NCBI GenBank assembly: GCA_964430565.1
Contig: CAYSFD010000037.1
Span: 1 to 14,564 of the forward strand
Length of the DNA stretch: 14,564 nucleotides
Direction of reading: 5' to 3'
DNA from: VBDM01 sp964430565
GTDB taxonomy: Bacteria; Pseudomonadota; Gammaproteobacteria; Burkholderiales; SG8-39
A model generated the notes under the pieces. That model saw nothing but the letters and a program-made list of their open reading frames with translations, did no database searches and was not told the origin of the DNA. Both the position numbers and the translations under genes were made by a program. This document shows positions 7,123 through 12,707 of this stretch, piece by piece (within the stretch, counting starts at the first letter, position 1; every line of letters starts with the position of its first letter).

Positions 7123-7407
7123 ATGTCCCCGATGCGCGACCGCGAGCTGTGGCGCGGCGCGAAGGCGAGCGGTCTGGCCGCCTGGCCGGCAGAAATGCCG
7201 TGAACTTCTTCAGCGACACCCTGGAATGGGTGGAAGAAGACGGGCGCATCGTGGTGCGGCGCGCGATCCATCATGACAGTGCGGCGGTGCACGGCGCACT
7301 GTTCCCCGAGGGCACACCAGCCCGTAAGTCGCTCGCCGAGTTGAATGCAGGGCGTCGCCCTGGCGATGCAGCTCGCTGCTGCGCGCTGGCGCGAGTGGCC
7401 GCCCTGA
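7123..7407 (+). pseudogene. Unidentified gene, probably broken by two frameshifts
   Basis: The stretch 6927-7455 has no intact recognisable gene. Within it one frame reads from ATG 7123 (ELWRGAKASGLAAWPAEMP, stop at 7201). A second frame, open 7149-7412, carries the most protein-like run (VNFFSDTLEWVEEDGRIVV, then HHDSAAVHGALFPEGTPARK). From ATG 7345 the first frame resumes as MQGVALAMQLAAARWREWPP-stop (7405-7407). Joined, these would make one small protein of roughly 90 residues with two compensating shifts. I do not recognise the family. Location between TA modules suggests a lost antitoxin or similar small gene, but this is a guess. The alternative is that the single 87-codon frame at 7149-7412 is the real gene. 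Confidence 0.35.
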
Positions 7408-7409
7408 GC

Positions 7410-7426
7410 TAGAATGGTTCCATTCT
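7410..7426 (+). promoter_or_regulatory. -10 box and perfect palindrome before the Arc/FitA-like-PIN module
   Basis: TAGAAT (7410-7415) is a good -10 hexamer; no convincing -35 is seen at 17 nt. It is overlapped by the perfect inverted repeat AGAATGG-TT-CCATTCT (7411-7426). A repressor bound there would block the promoter, the normal arrangement for FitA/Arc-type antitoxins. The predicted transcript start near 7422 leaves about 34 nt of leader including the GAGGA ribosome site. Confidence 0.62.
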
Positions 7427-7455
7427 GGTACCAAGCCTTTTCCGAGGATGCCGCG

Positions 7456-7692
7456 ATGCTCAACCTGACCCTCAAGAACATCCCGAAAGAACTGCACGCC
7501 CGGCTCAAGGAAAGCGCCGAGAAGAACCGGCGCAGCCTCAACAGCGAGATCCTCACTCGCCTCGAGACTGAATTCAGCGCGCCGGTCATCAATATCGCGG
7601 CGCAGGAACGGGCGCTGCGCGAATTCGTCGCCAGGCTGCCGCAGGTCGATCACCGCATCGGCGATCGGGCCAAGCGCAAGGGCCTGAAGTGA
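7456..7692 (+). CDS. Arc/FitA-like ribbon-helix-helix antitoxin
   Basis: A 78-residue protein from ATG 7456, chosen over an in-frame ATG at 7414 because GAGGA lies 7 nt upstream and the RHH domain begins at once; ATG 7414 is inside the operator palindrome. Residues 1-40 (MLNLTLKNIPKELHARLKES then NRRSLNSEILTRLE) are a clear Arc-type ribbon-helix-helix. The C-terminal half is the toxin-binding region. The stop overlaps the next GTG by 4 nt. Confidence 0.85.
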   Translation: MLNLTLKNIPKELHARLKESAEKNRRSLNSEILTRLETEFSAPVINIAAQERALREFVARLPQVDHRIGDRAKRKGLK

Positions 7693-8108
7693 TCGTCGTC
7701 GACACCAACGTCATCCATTACTGCTGGGTATCGGGACAGAATACGGAACTTGCCCAGAGCGTATGGCGGCGCGATCCCGACTGGCACGCGCCGTTCCTCT
7801 GGCAATCCGAGCTGCGCAACATTCTCGCTGCGTATCTCAGGCGCGGGATGATGTCACGCCAGCAGATCAACGGCATCCTCCGGGCAGCCGGTCACGCGCT
7901 TGCGCAGGGGTCGCACCATGTCGGGGATGCAGCCGCGCTGGACGTGATCGAGTCCAGTCCGCTCACTGCTTACGACGCGGAGTTCGTTGCGCTGGCCAAG
8001 GGGCTGTCGGTGCCGCTGGTGACCGCGGACAAGGCGGTGCTCAAGGCGTTTCCGGACCGCGCCCTGACGATGGAGGCGTTCGTGGGCAGGGGTCCCTCGA
8101 CAAGGTGA
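7689..8108 (+). CDS. PIN-domain ribonuclease toxin (VapC/FitB-like)
   Basis: A 139-residue PIN protein with D5 (VVDTNVIHY), E41 (QSELRNIL), D96 (LTAYDAEFVALA) and D114 (VPLVTADKAVL) in the expected active-site spacing. It differs clearly from the PIN toxin at 6531-6926 and belongs with the LTAYDAEFVALA subgroup that pairs with RHH antitoxins. GTG 7689 overlaps the antitoxin stop. Expected action is Mg-dependent RNA cleavage. Confidence 0.87.
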   Translation: MIVVDTNVIHYCWVSGQNTELAQSVWRRDPDWHAPFLWQSELRNILAAYLRRGMMSRQQINGILRAAGHALAQGSHHVGDAAALDVIESSPLTAYDAEFVALAKGLSVPLVTADKAVLKAFPDRALTMEAFVGRGPSTR

Positions 8109-8188
8109 TGGCGATGAACCGGATCGAGATCGAAGTGCTGAGTTCCCAGGCGGCGCTCGAGGCGGACGATCAAACTCGCATCGAATAG
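8108..8188 (+). CDS. Short ORF of 26 codons, hypothetical or truncated
   Basis: ATG 8108 overlaps the stop of the PIN toxin (TGATG) and the frame runs for 26 codons (MNRIEIEVLSSQAALEADD is the core). The start resembles the beginning of a small DNA-binding protein, but it ends after 26 residues, a few bases before the stop of the convergent LVIVD gene. It may be a gene start cut off by a rearrangement. I recognise no family. Confidence 0.25.
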   Translation: MAMNRIEIEVLSSQAALEADDQTRIE

Positions 8189-8191
8189 GGC

Positions 8192-9502
8192 TTAGCGGCG
8201 CAGCTCCAGCACGTCGAACCCCGCGTAGCGGTCCACGATGTAGATCAGTCCGCGCGAATCGACATCGACGTCGTTGGTCTGCGGCGCGGCTTTCCCCGGC
8301 GCCGGCTCGGGGATGAAAAAGCCGACTTCGCGCGGCGCGAGGGGATCGGCGATGTCGACGATGCGCAGGCCTCCGGCGAACCAGGCGCAGTACACCAGCG
8401 TGTCTTTCATGTGTTCCTGGAACTGGTGCGCGCCGAAGCGTCCGGGTGTCGCGCGGCTCCAGGGCGAGTCGAGTTCGCTGACTTCGTAGATCGAAAGCGG
8501 CTTGATCTGCGCGAGGTCGGTCACGTCGAGCACCTGGAGGCAGGCGTGCGGCCGGCCGCGGCGCCGCTCCATTTCCTTTTCGTCGTGCGCGTGATCCTCT
8601 TCGTCGATCGCCAGTGCAATGCGCCGGCCTTCGATTGCTGACGGAACCGGCATGAAGGTATGCGAAGGCTCCGGAAAAGGCGGGTGGTAGTTGTATTCGC
8701 CGATCGTTTTGGGAGCGCGGATGTCGGAGACGTCGATCACGCGCAATCCCGCGTGCCAGCAGCCGGCCCACAGCTTGTCTCCGAAACGCAGCGCGTGGTG
8801 CAGCCGGTGGCGCTTGCCCGCCCAGGAGGGTTTCTCTCCGCCGGCGAGATGCTGTCCCGGCATCCACCAGCGCGAGACCTCTTCCGGTTTCGCCGGATTG
8901 CGAATGTCGTAGATCACCAGGATGTTGCCGACGTAACCCGCCATCTCGGTCGAGATATAGGCGTAGTTCTCGTCCATGTCGAAGCGGTGCACGCCGATGC
9001 CGCCGGTTTTCTGAAAGGCGAGGAGCTTCGGTTTCGTTCGATCCGCAACGTCGTAGATGCGGAATCCGCCCAGCGCGTAGGGATTGCGCTCGGCCGCCTC
9101 GACCATGGGAATGTCGGATTCCTTGATGCCGAGCTTTTCCGCGAGCTCTTTGTGACTGGGTTCCCGCGCAAGCGTCTCCCGCAATCTTGCGCGCAGCCGC
9201 GGGAGCTCCTCCGCGCGGCGCCCGATGGGCGTCATGTTGCGCTCGCTGTTGACGATCATGATGTCGCCCGCGACCCGCGCCTTGTGGCTGTGCGAGTCCG
9301 GGTCGTCGAGAAAAATCTGCGAGACGATTCGCGGATTCTTCGGATCGCGCACGTCGAGAATCGAAGTGCCGAGCTGTTTCTTGTTCGGGATGTGGCCGAC
9401 GTAGGCGAAGTCCCCGGCGACGTAGACCTGTCCCGCGCCCGGCAAGTCCAGGTGGGAAAGGCGTACTACGTTGCGGGCGAGGTGTTGGGGCGATCGGTCC
9501 AT
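8192..9502 (-). CDS. LVIVD-repeat beta-propeller protein
   Basis: A 436-residue protein from ATG 9502. It is built of recurring strands of the LVIVD type: GTSILDVRDPKNPRIVSQI, GGFRIYDVADRTKPKLLAF, ILVIYDIRNPAKPEEVSRW, GLRVIDVSDIRAPKTIGEY, CLQVLDVTDLAQIKPLSIY and GLRIVDIADPLAPREVGFF. These are blades of a beta-propeller of unknown function seen in many bacteria. No clear signal peptide is seen. A second possible start, TTG 9538, adds 12 residues; GAGGAGG lies only about 2 nt before it, so the choice is uncertain. Residues about 109-140 form an extra segment resembling a sigma-factor helix-turn-helix. It is divergent from higBA, with a 78-114 nt shared intergenic region depending on the start used. 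Its last codons recur as a relic at 4207-4245. Confidence 0.8.
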   Translation of the reverse strand: MDRSPQHLARNVVRLSHLDLPGAGQVYVAGDFAYVGHIPNKKQLGTSILDVRDPKNPRIVSQIFLDDPDSHSHKARVAGDIMIVNSERNMTPIGRRAEELPRLRARLRETLAREPSHKELAEKLGIKESDIPMVEAAERNPYALGGFRIYDVADRTKPKLLAFQKTGGIGVHRFDMDENYAYISTEMAGYVGNILVIYDIRNPAKPEEVSRWWMPGQHLAGGEKPSWAGKRHRLHHALRFGDKLWAGCWHAGLRVIDVSDIRAPKTIGEYNYHPPFPEPSHTFMPVPSAIEGRRIALAIDEEDHAHDEKEMERRRGRPHACLQVLDVTDLAQIKPLSIYEVSELDSPWSRATPGRFGAHQFQEHMKDTLVYCAWFAGGLRIVDIADPLAPREVGFFIPEPAPGKAAPQTNDVDVDSRGLIYIVDRYAGFDVLELRR

Positions 9503-9581
9503 GGGTGCTCGTTGGGGTGAGCCCTGGAATTCTACCAAGCCTCCTCGTCTTTTCCGCGATTCTCCAGGGCAGGAGGGCTGC

Positions 9582-9610
9582 TTGACGTATTACGTTCGGC
9601 GTAATACCCT
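9582..9610 (+). promoter_or_regulatory. Promoter with perfect inverted repeat before higBA (first copy)
   Basis: TTGACG (9582-9587) is a strong -35. The inverted repeat GTATTACG (9587-9594) / CGTAATAC (9600-9607) has perfect 8-bp arms around TTCGG and fills the spacer. The -10 at 17 nt is TACCCT (9605-9610), weak. The GTG start of higB is at 9617, about 6 nt beyond the -10, so the transcript may have almost no leader. The repeat is the likely HigA operator. Confidence 0.6.
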
Positions 9611-9616
9611 TTCCGG

Positions 9617-9895
9617 GTGATCAAGTCCTTCCGGTCACCCGATGCCGAGGCCCTGTTCAATGACCAGCTGGTCGCCCGCTTTCGCGCGATCGAGCGCCCG
9701 GCGCGGCGCAAGCTGCTCTACCTGAGCCAGGCCCGGACCCTTCAGGATCTGCTCGTCCCGCCTGGCAACCGGCTGGAAGCGCTGAAGGGCGATCGCAGGG
9801 GCCAGCACAGCATCCGCATCAACGACCGGTGGCGGATCTGCTTTCGCTGGGCCGAAGCGCATGCTTACGACGTGGAAATCGTCGACTATCACTGA
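9617..9895 (+). CDS. higB: HigB/RelE-family mRNA interferase toxin
   Basis: A 92-residue toxin of the plasmid-maintenance-killer (HigB/GraT) branch of the RelE superfamily. It has the FRAIERPARRKLLYLSQA helical part, the LVPPGNRLEALKGDRRGQHS loop and the closing strand pair INDRWRICFRW with YDVEIVDYH. RINDRWRICF is the best-known signature. The toxin gene precedes the antitoxin, as is usual in HigBA. GTG 9617 is the only start fitting the N-terminus (IKSFRSPDAEALF), and no Shine-Dalgarno is visible. Expected activity is ribosome-dependent mRNA cleavage. The same C-terminus survives as a relic at 4253-4288. Confidence 0.9.
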   Translation: MIKSFRSPDAEALFNDQLVARFRAIERPARRKLLYLSQARTLQDLLVPPGNRLEALKGDRRGQHSIRINDRWRICFRWAEAHAYDVEIVDYH

Positions 9896-9906
9896 ACGGA
9901 GACATC

Positions 9907-10206
9907 ATGGCCGCCAAACTGCTCGAACCGATCCACCCCGGCGAAATCCTCTATGAGGAGTTCATGAAGCCGATGGAAGTCAGCATCAACGCGCTTGCGC
10001 GCGAGATCGCCGTGCCGCCCAACCGCATCAGCGACATCGTCAATGGCAAGCGCTCGATCACCGCTGATACTGCGCTGCGCCTCGGCAAATACTTCGGCGT
10101 GTCTCCTGAGTTGTGGCTGGGCCTGCAAGTGGACTACGACCTTCGCGAAGCCAAGCGCACGACCTGGATGAAGGCGGAGCCGCGGGTGAGGGTTCACGCG
10201 GAGTAA
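9907..10206 (+). CDS. higA: HigA antitoxin, XRE-type helix-turn-helix
   Basis: A 99-residue HigA: PIHPGEILYEEFMKPMEVSI, helix-turn-helix with PPNRISDIVNGKRSITADTA, then LRLGKYFGVSPELWLGLQ and YDLREAKR, all standard HigA elements. ATG 9907 lies 11 nt after the higB stop with CGGAG just upstream. It should neutralise the toxin before it and repress the operon by binding the inverted repeat at 9587-9607. Confidence 0.92.
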   Translation: MAAKLLEPIHPGEILYEEFMKPMEVSINALAREIAVPPNRISDIVNGKRSITADTALRLGKYFGVSPELWLGLQVDYDLREAKRTTWMKAEPRVRVHAE

Positions 10207-10240
10207 GCGTCGCAACGTCCTGTTGAGCAGAAAGAAAACC

Positions 10241-10357
10241 ATGATCCGCGCTCTCCCCGCCTTGTTTGCCGCCGCGTGTCTTGCCGCCTGCGCCGGCGCG
10301 CCCACCGTCCCTGCGCGATATTGCGAGGTCGAGTTACGGGGAAGCAGGTGCTTCTAG
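10241..10357 (+). pseudogene. 5' fragment of the solute-binding lipoprotein gene, fused out of frame
   Basis: From ATG 10241 the codons give MIRALPALFAAACLAACAGA then PTVPA, a close match to the start of the lipoprotein at 4378 (MTRTLLALFVAACLGACAGA then PTAPS), including the lipobox (LAAC). Similarity at the DNA level ends near 10311 (CGCGCCCACCG is the last shared run). After the break the frame runs into unrelated sequence and stops at 10357, giving a 38-residue peptide. The bases before the ATG also partly match those before 4378. Confidence 0.72.
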
Positions 10358-10413
10358 TCGCGCAGAAACCGGACGACATCGGCAACGCGCGCTCTGAAGA
10401 GATGCCGCGGTGA
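10309..10413 (+). pseudogene. 3' tail of an unidentified gene preceding acr3
   Basis: A frame open up to TGA 10411-10413 reads LRGRVTGKQVLLVAQKPDDI then GNARSEEMPR, and its stop overlaps the GTG start of acr3 (GTGA at 10410-10413), the signature of an operon neighbour. Its upstream part is missing because the lipoprotein fragment joins at about 10311. It was probably the gene before acr3 in the donor operon. I cannot name the family from this tail. Confidence 0.4.
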
Positions 10414-11465
10414 GCGCGCAGGCGGCGGCCCCGGCTGGAGGTCCGGCGCTGGGATTCTTCGAGCGCTGGCTGACGCTCTGGGTGTTCCTGTGCATCGTCG
10501 CCGGCATCGCGCTCGGCCAGGCATGGCCCGGGCCGGTGCGCGCGCTCGGCGCGATGGAGGTGGCGCGCGTCAATCTCCCGGTCGGTCTGCTGATCTGGGT
10601 GATGATCATCCCGATGCTGCTGAAGATCGACTTCGGCGCGCTGCACCAGGTGAAGGACCACGTGAAGGGCATCGGCGTGACGCTCGCCATCAACTGGCTG
10701 GTCAAGCCGTTTTCGATGGCGTTCCTCGCATGGCTCTTCATCCGCGTGTTGTTCGCGCCCCTGCTGCCGGCGGGCCAGATCGACAGCTACATCGCCGGCC
10801 TCATCCTGCTCGCCGCCGCGCCGTGCACGGCCATGGTGTTCGTCTGGAGCAGGCTGACCCACGGCGATGCGTATTTCACGCTGTCGCAAGTGGCGCTCAA
10901 CGACGTCATCATGATTTTCGCTTTTGCGCCGGTGGTCGGCCTGCTCCTGGGAATATCGAGCATCACCGTGCCCTGGGCGACGCTCTTCACCTCGGTGGTT
11001 CTCTACATCGTGATCCCGGTGATCCTCGCGCAGATCCTGCGCCGGATGCTGCTCTCGCGCGGCCAGGCGGCGTTCGATGCCGCGCTGGCGAAGATCCAGC
11101 CCGGGTCGACCGTCGCCTTGCTGCTCACGCTGGTGCTGCTGTTCGCATTCCAGGGCGACGCCATCCTCGAGCAGCCGCTCGTCATCGCGCTGCTGGCGGT
11201 GCCGATCCTGATCCAGGTTTTCTTCAACTCGTCGCTCGCCTACCTGCTGAACCGGGTAGTGGGCGAAAAGCACAGCGTCGCCTGTCCGTCCGCGCTGATC
11301 GGGGCCTCGAATTTCTTCGAGCTCGCGGTCGCCGCCGCGATCAGCCTGTTCGGCTTCGAGTCCGGCGCCGCGCTCGCGACCGTCGTCGGCGTCCTGATCG
11401 AGGTGCCGGTGATGCTCCTGGTGGTCAGGGTGGTGAACGCGTCCAAGGACTGGTACGAGGCGTAG
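10410..11465 (+). CDS. acr3: Arsenite efflux permease, ACR3 family
   Basis: A 351-residue membrane protein with about ten hydrophobic spans, the usual length and layout of Acr3 (bile/arsenite/riboflavin transporter superfamily). Family marks are VGLLIWVMIIPMLLKIDF, the invariant AAAPCTAMVFVWS with Cys139 (the cysteine needed for arsenite transport), LTHGDAYFTLSQVALNDVIM, and the closing region ALATVVGVLIEVPVMLLVV. It exports arsenite (and in some members antimonite) from the cytoplasm using the proton gradient. The start is GTG 10410, overlapping the stop of a truncated upstream frame. No arsR, arsC or arsH is intact beside it, so it may depend on promoters of the neighbouring higBA/lipoprotein region. 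Confidence 0.93.
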   Translation: MSAQAAAPAGGPALGFFERWLTLWVFLCIVAGIALGQAWPGPVRALGAMEVARVNLPVGLLIWVMIIPMLLKIDFGALHQVKDHVKGIGVTLAINWLVKPFSMAFLAWLFIRVLFAPLLPAGQIDSYIAGLILLAAAPCTAMVFVWSRLTHGDAYFTLSQVALNDVIMIFAFAPVVGLLLGISSITVPWATLFTSVVLYIVIPVILAQILRRMLLSRGQAAFDAALAKIQPGSTVALLLTLVLLFAFQGDAILEQPLVIALLAVPILIQVFFNSSLAYLLNRVVGEKHSVACPSALIGASNFFELAVAAAISLFGFESGAALATVVGVLIEVPVMLLVVRVVNASKDWYEA

Positions 11466-11516
11466 GCTCGCCAAGCGCAGGAGCCTTGATCCTGCCCGAG
11501 GCGTCGGGGGCGCCTG

Positions 11517-11957
11517 ATACTCCGCGCTAATCCTGAACGTCCGCTCAATCGCCTGCTCCGTCCCCGGCCCGAACCGCGCCGCCCGGAATCTCGCCGCTTC
11601 CCCCGAGGCCTCGATGTCGAGGAGCGCCTGGTCGATCGCGGCCTTCATGCGCGGCTCGTCCTTTTTCATGGCGAAGCCGACGTTGCGCGACTTGGCGAAG
11701 TCGGGGAGAAAGACATAGTCCTCGCGCATTTCCGTCTGCTCGCCGTCCTCGCGCACGATCGCCGCGAGCACCGTCTCGTCGGTGGTGATCCCCTCCTCAC
11801 TTGAAGAGGGGTGCCCGCGAAGCGGGCGGGGTGGTCCTGCCGCTATCCTTCGAAATCGCGGTTACCCTTTCAATTCCCCCCGGTGCTAGTCGCTGGCTCG
11901 CCGATGACGCCTTGCGGCCCGAGAGCTCGCGCACCGAGGCGATGCCGGAGGACTTCT
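11517..11957. repeat. Direct repeat, left copy, flanking the second higBA module
   Basis: This block matches 12699-13128 in the same orientation over its whole length. By eye the REP-like half differs at about five positions, while the coding half differs more. Copy 1 has a 12-nt in-frame extra segment near 11730-11750, and copy 2 has one extra base near 12866. The HigB_toxin-type higBA lies exactly between the two copies. Confidence 0.8.
11790..11880. repeat. REP-like palindromic element, copy 1
   Basis: Two adjoining hairpins, CCCCTCCTCA/TGAAGAGGGG (11790-11811, one mismatch) and GCCCGC-GAA-GCGGGC (11813-11827), followed by a conserved tail to about 11880. It interrupts the solute-binding protein reading frame. 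The right boundary is not certain because the only other copy here is part of the same duplication. I recall similar hairpin pairs scattered between genes of beta-proteobacteria. Confidence 0.6.
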
Positions 11958-11960
11958 GTC

Positions 11961-11989
11961 TTGCTTCAGTCCCAAATTGGGACTACACT
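11961..11989 (+). promoter_or_regulatory. Promoter with 17-bp palindrome before higBA (second type)
   Basis: TTGCTT (11961-11966), a 17-nt spacer and TACACT (11984-11989). The spacer is almost entirely the perfect palindrome AGTCCCAA-A-TTGGGACT (11968-11984). The expected transcription start, about 11996, coincides with the higB ATG at 11995, so the mRNA is probably leaderless. The palindrome is the likely HigA operator. Confidence 0.68.
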
Positions 11990-11994
11990 GCGAC

Positions 11995-12297
11995 ATGCGC
12001 GTGATCGCCCTCTCGACCCTGCGTGCTTTTTGGGAGGGCAAATCGGCTTACGTTGACGCCCGGGAGCCGACGCTAGCATGGTATCGGCATGTGCTGAAGG
12101 CGGACTGGCGCTCGCCCGCCGAAGTGAAGCGAGAGTTTGGCTCGGCGAGCATCCTGCGCGACGGGCGGGTGGTGTTCAACATCGCCGGCAACAAGTATCG
12201 GCTGGTTGTGTGGATCAACTATCCGTATCGCGTCGTGTACGTGCGCTTCATCGGCACGCACGCGCAGTACGACAGGATCGACGCGCAGACCATTTGA
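11995..12297 (+). CDS. higB: HigB_toxin-family mRNA interferase
   Basis: A 100-residue toxin from ATG 11995 (MRVIALSTLRAFWEGKSAYV). The run ILRDGRVVFNIAGNKYRLVV, then WINYPYRVVYVRFIGTHAQY and a final YDRIDAQTI, is diagnostic of the HigB_toxin family (RelE fold, distinct from the toxin at 9617). Upstream bases in this frame belong to the promoter, so the longer reading from TTG 11977 is rejected. The stop is followed by AGGAGAG and the antitoxin start 12 nt on. It should cleave mRNA on the ribosome. Confidence 0.92.
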   Translation: MRVIALSTLRAFWEGKSAYVDAREPTLAWYRHVLKADWRSPAEVKREFGSASILRDGRVVFNIAGNKYRLVVWINYPYRVVYVRFIGTHAQYDRIDAQTI

Positions 12298-12309
12298 AGG
12301 AGAGACGCA

Positions 12310-12684
12310 ATGCAAATCAAACCGATCAAGACCAAGGCGGACCACCGCGCCGCGTTGAAGGAGGTCGAGACGCTGATGTCGGCGCGGGCCAATACACCCG
12401 AAGGCGAGCGCCTTGAGGTGCTGGTCACGCTGGTCGAGGCTTACGAGAACAAGCACTACCGCTTCGAGATGCCCGATCCGGTGGAAGCGATCAAGTTCCG
12501 CATGGAGCAGTCGGGGCTCGCGCCCAAGGACCTCGTGCCGATGATCGGGCAGATCAACCGCGTCTACGAGGTCCTGAACCGCAGGCGCCCGCTGACGCTG
12601 CCGATGATCCGACGGCTGCACCGGGACCTGGGCATTCCGGCGGAGTCCCTCATCAAGGAATCCGGCGAGCGCCGGGCGGCGTGA
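12310..12684 (+). CDS. higA: HigA antitoxin, COG5499-type helix-turn-helix
   Basis: A 124-residue antitoxin with N-terminal IKTKADHRAALKEVETLM and the long linker TPEGERLEVLVTLVEAYE, then a helix-turn-helix AIKFRMEQSGLAPKDLVPMI followed by NRVYEVLNRRRPLTLPMIRR and LGIPAESLI. This is the antitoxin class regularly found behind HigB_toxin proteins. AAGGAGAG precedes ATG 12310. It has no resemblance beyond the HTH fold to the HigA at 9907, so the two modules are independent acquisitions. Confidence 0.92.
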   Translation: MQIKPIKTKADHRAALKEVETLMSARANTPEGERLEVLVTLVEAYENKHYRFEMPDPVEAIKFRMEQSGLAPKDLVPMIGQINRVYEVLNRRRPLTLPMIRRLHRDLGIPAESLIKESGERRAA

Positions 12685-12686
12685 GT

Positions 12687-12707
12687 CGGCGGGGGCTAAT
12701 ACCCCGC
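12687..12707. terminator. Hairpin between convergent higA and solute-binding pseudogene
   Basis: GGCGGGG and CCCCGCC form a perfect 7-bp stem with a 7-nt loop (GCTAATA) that contains the stop codon of the minus-strand pseudogene. It sits just past the higA stop where two genes converge, the usual spot for a two-way terminator. No T-run follows on the plus strand, so intrinsic termination would be weak. Confidence 0.35.

Larger units (their letters stand above)
11514..11957 (-). pseudogene. Fragment (3' part) of a second solute-binding protein gene, copy 1
   Basis: On the minus strand the part from about 11785 down to 11517 encodes TVLAAIVREDG, then YVFLPDFAKSRNVGFAMKKD, then EPRMKAAIDQALLDIEASGE and a C-terminus FRISAEY: the second lobe of an SBP_bac_3 protein. 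The normal stop is replaced by CAG (11514-11516). Bases 11790-11957 carry the REP-like element and a short piece of the first lobe, after which homology to copy 2 stops at the promoter of the HigB_toxin-type module. There is no N-terminus, so it is dead. The stretch 11466-11994 holds only this relic, the element and the TA promoter. Confidence 0.75.

Noticed and set aside
8660..9520. Plus-strand open frame of 286 codons
   Set aside because: Antisense shadow of the LVIVD-repeat gene, whose repeated blades make the minus-strand reading certain.
11465..11488. Hairpin AGGCTC/GAGCCT after acr3 as a terminator
   Set aside because: Only a 6-bp stem with an 11-nt loop and no T-run, so not convincing as an intrinsic terminator.
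10194..11771. Long minus-strand open frame of about 525 codons across acr3
   Set aside because: Its first part is the real but broken second lobe of the solute-binding relic; past the lost stop codon it only runs antisense through acr3, where high GC keeps the frame open. The protein is full of charged low-complexity sequence with no domain.
5179..12700. Chromosomal integron cassette array holding the TA genes
   Set aside because: I looked for attC-type inverse core and core sites (RYYYAAC / GTTRRRY pairs) between the modules and found none, and there is no integrase in the window.
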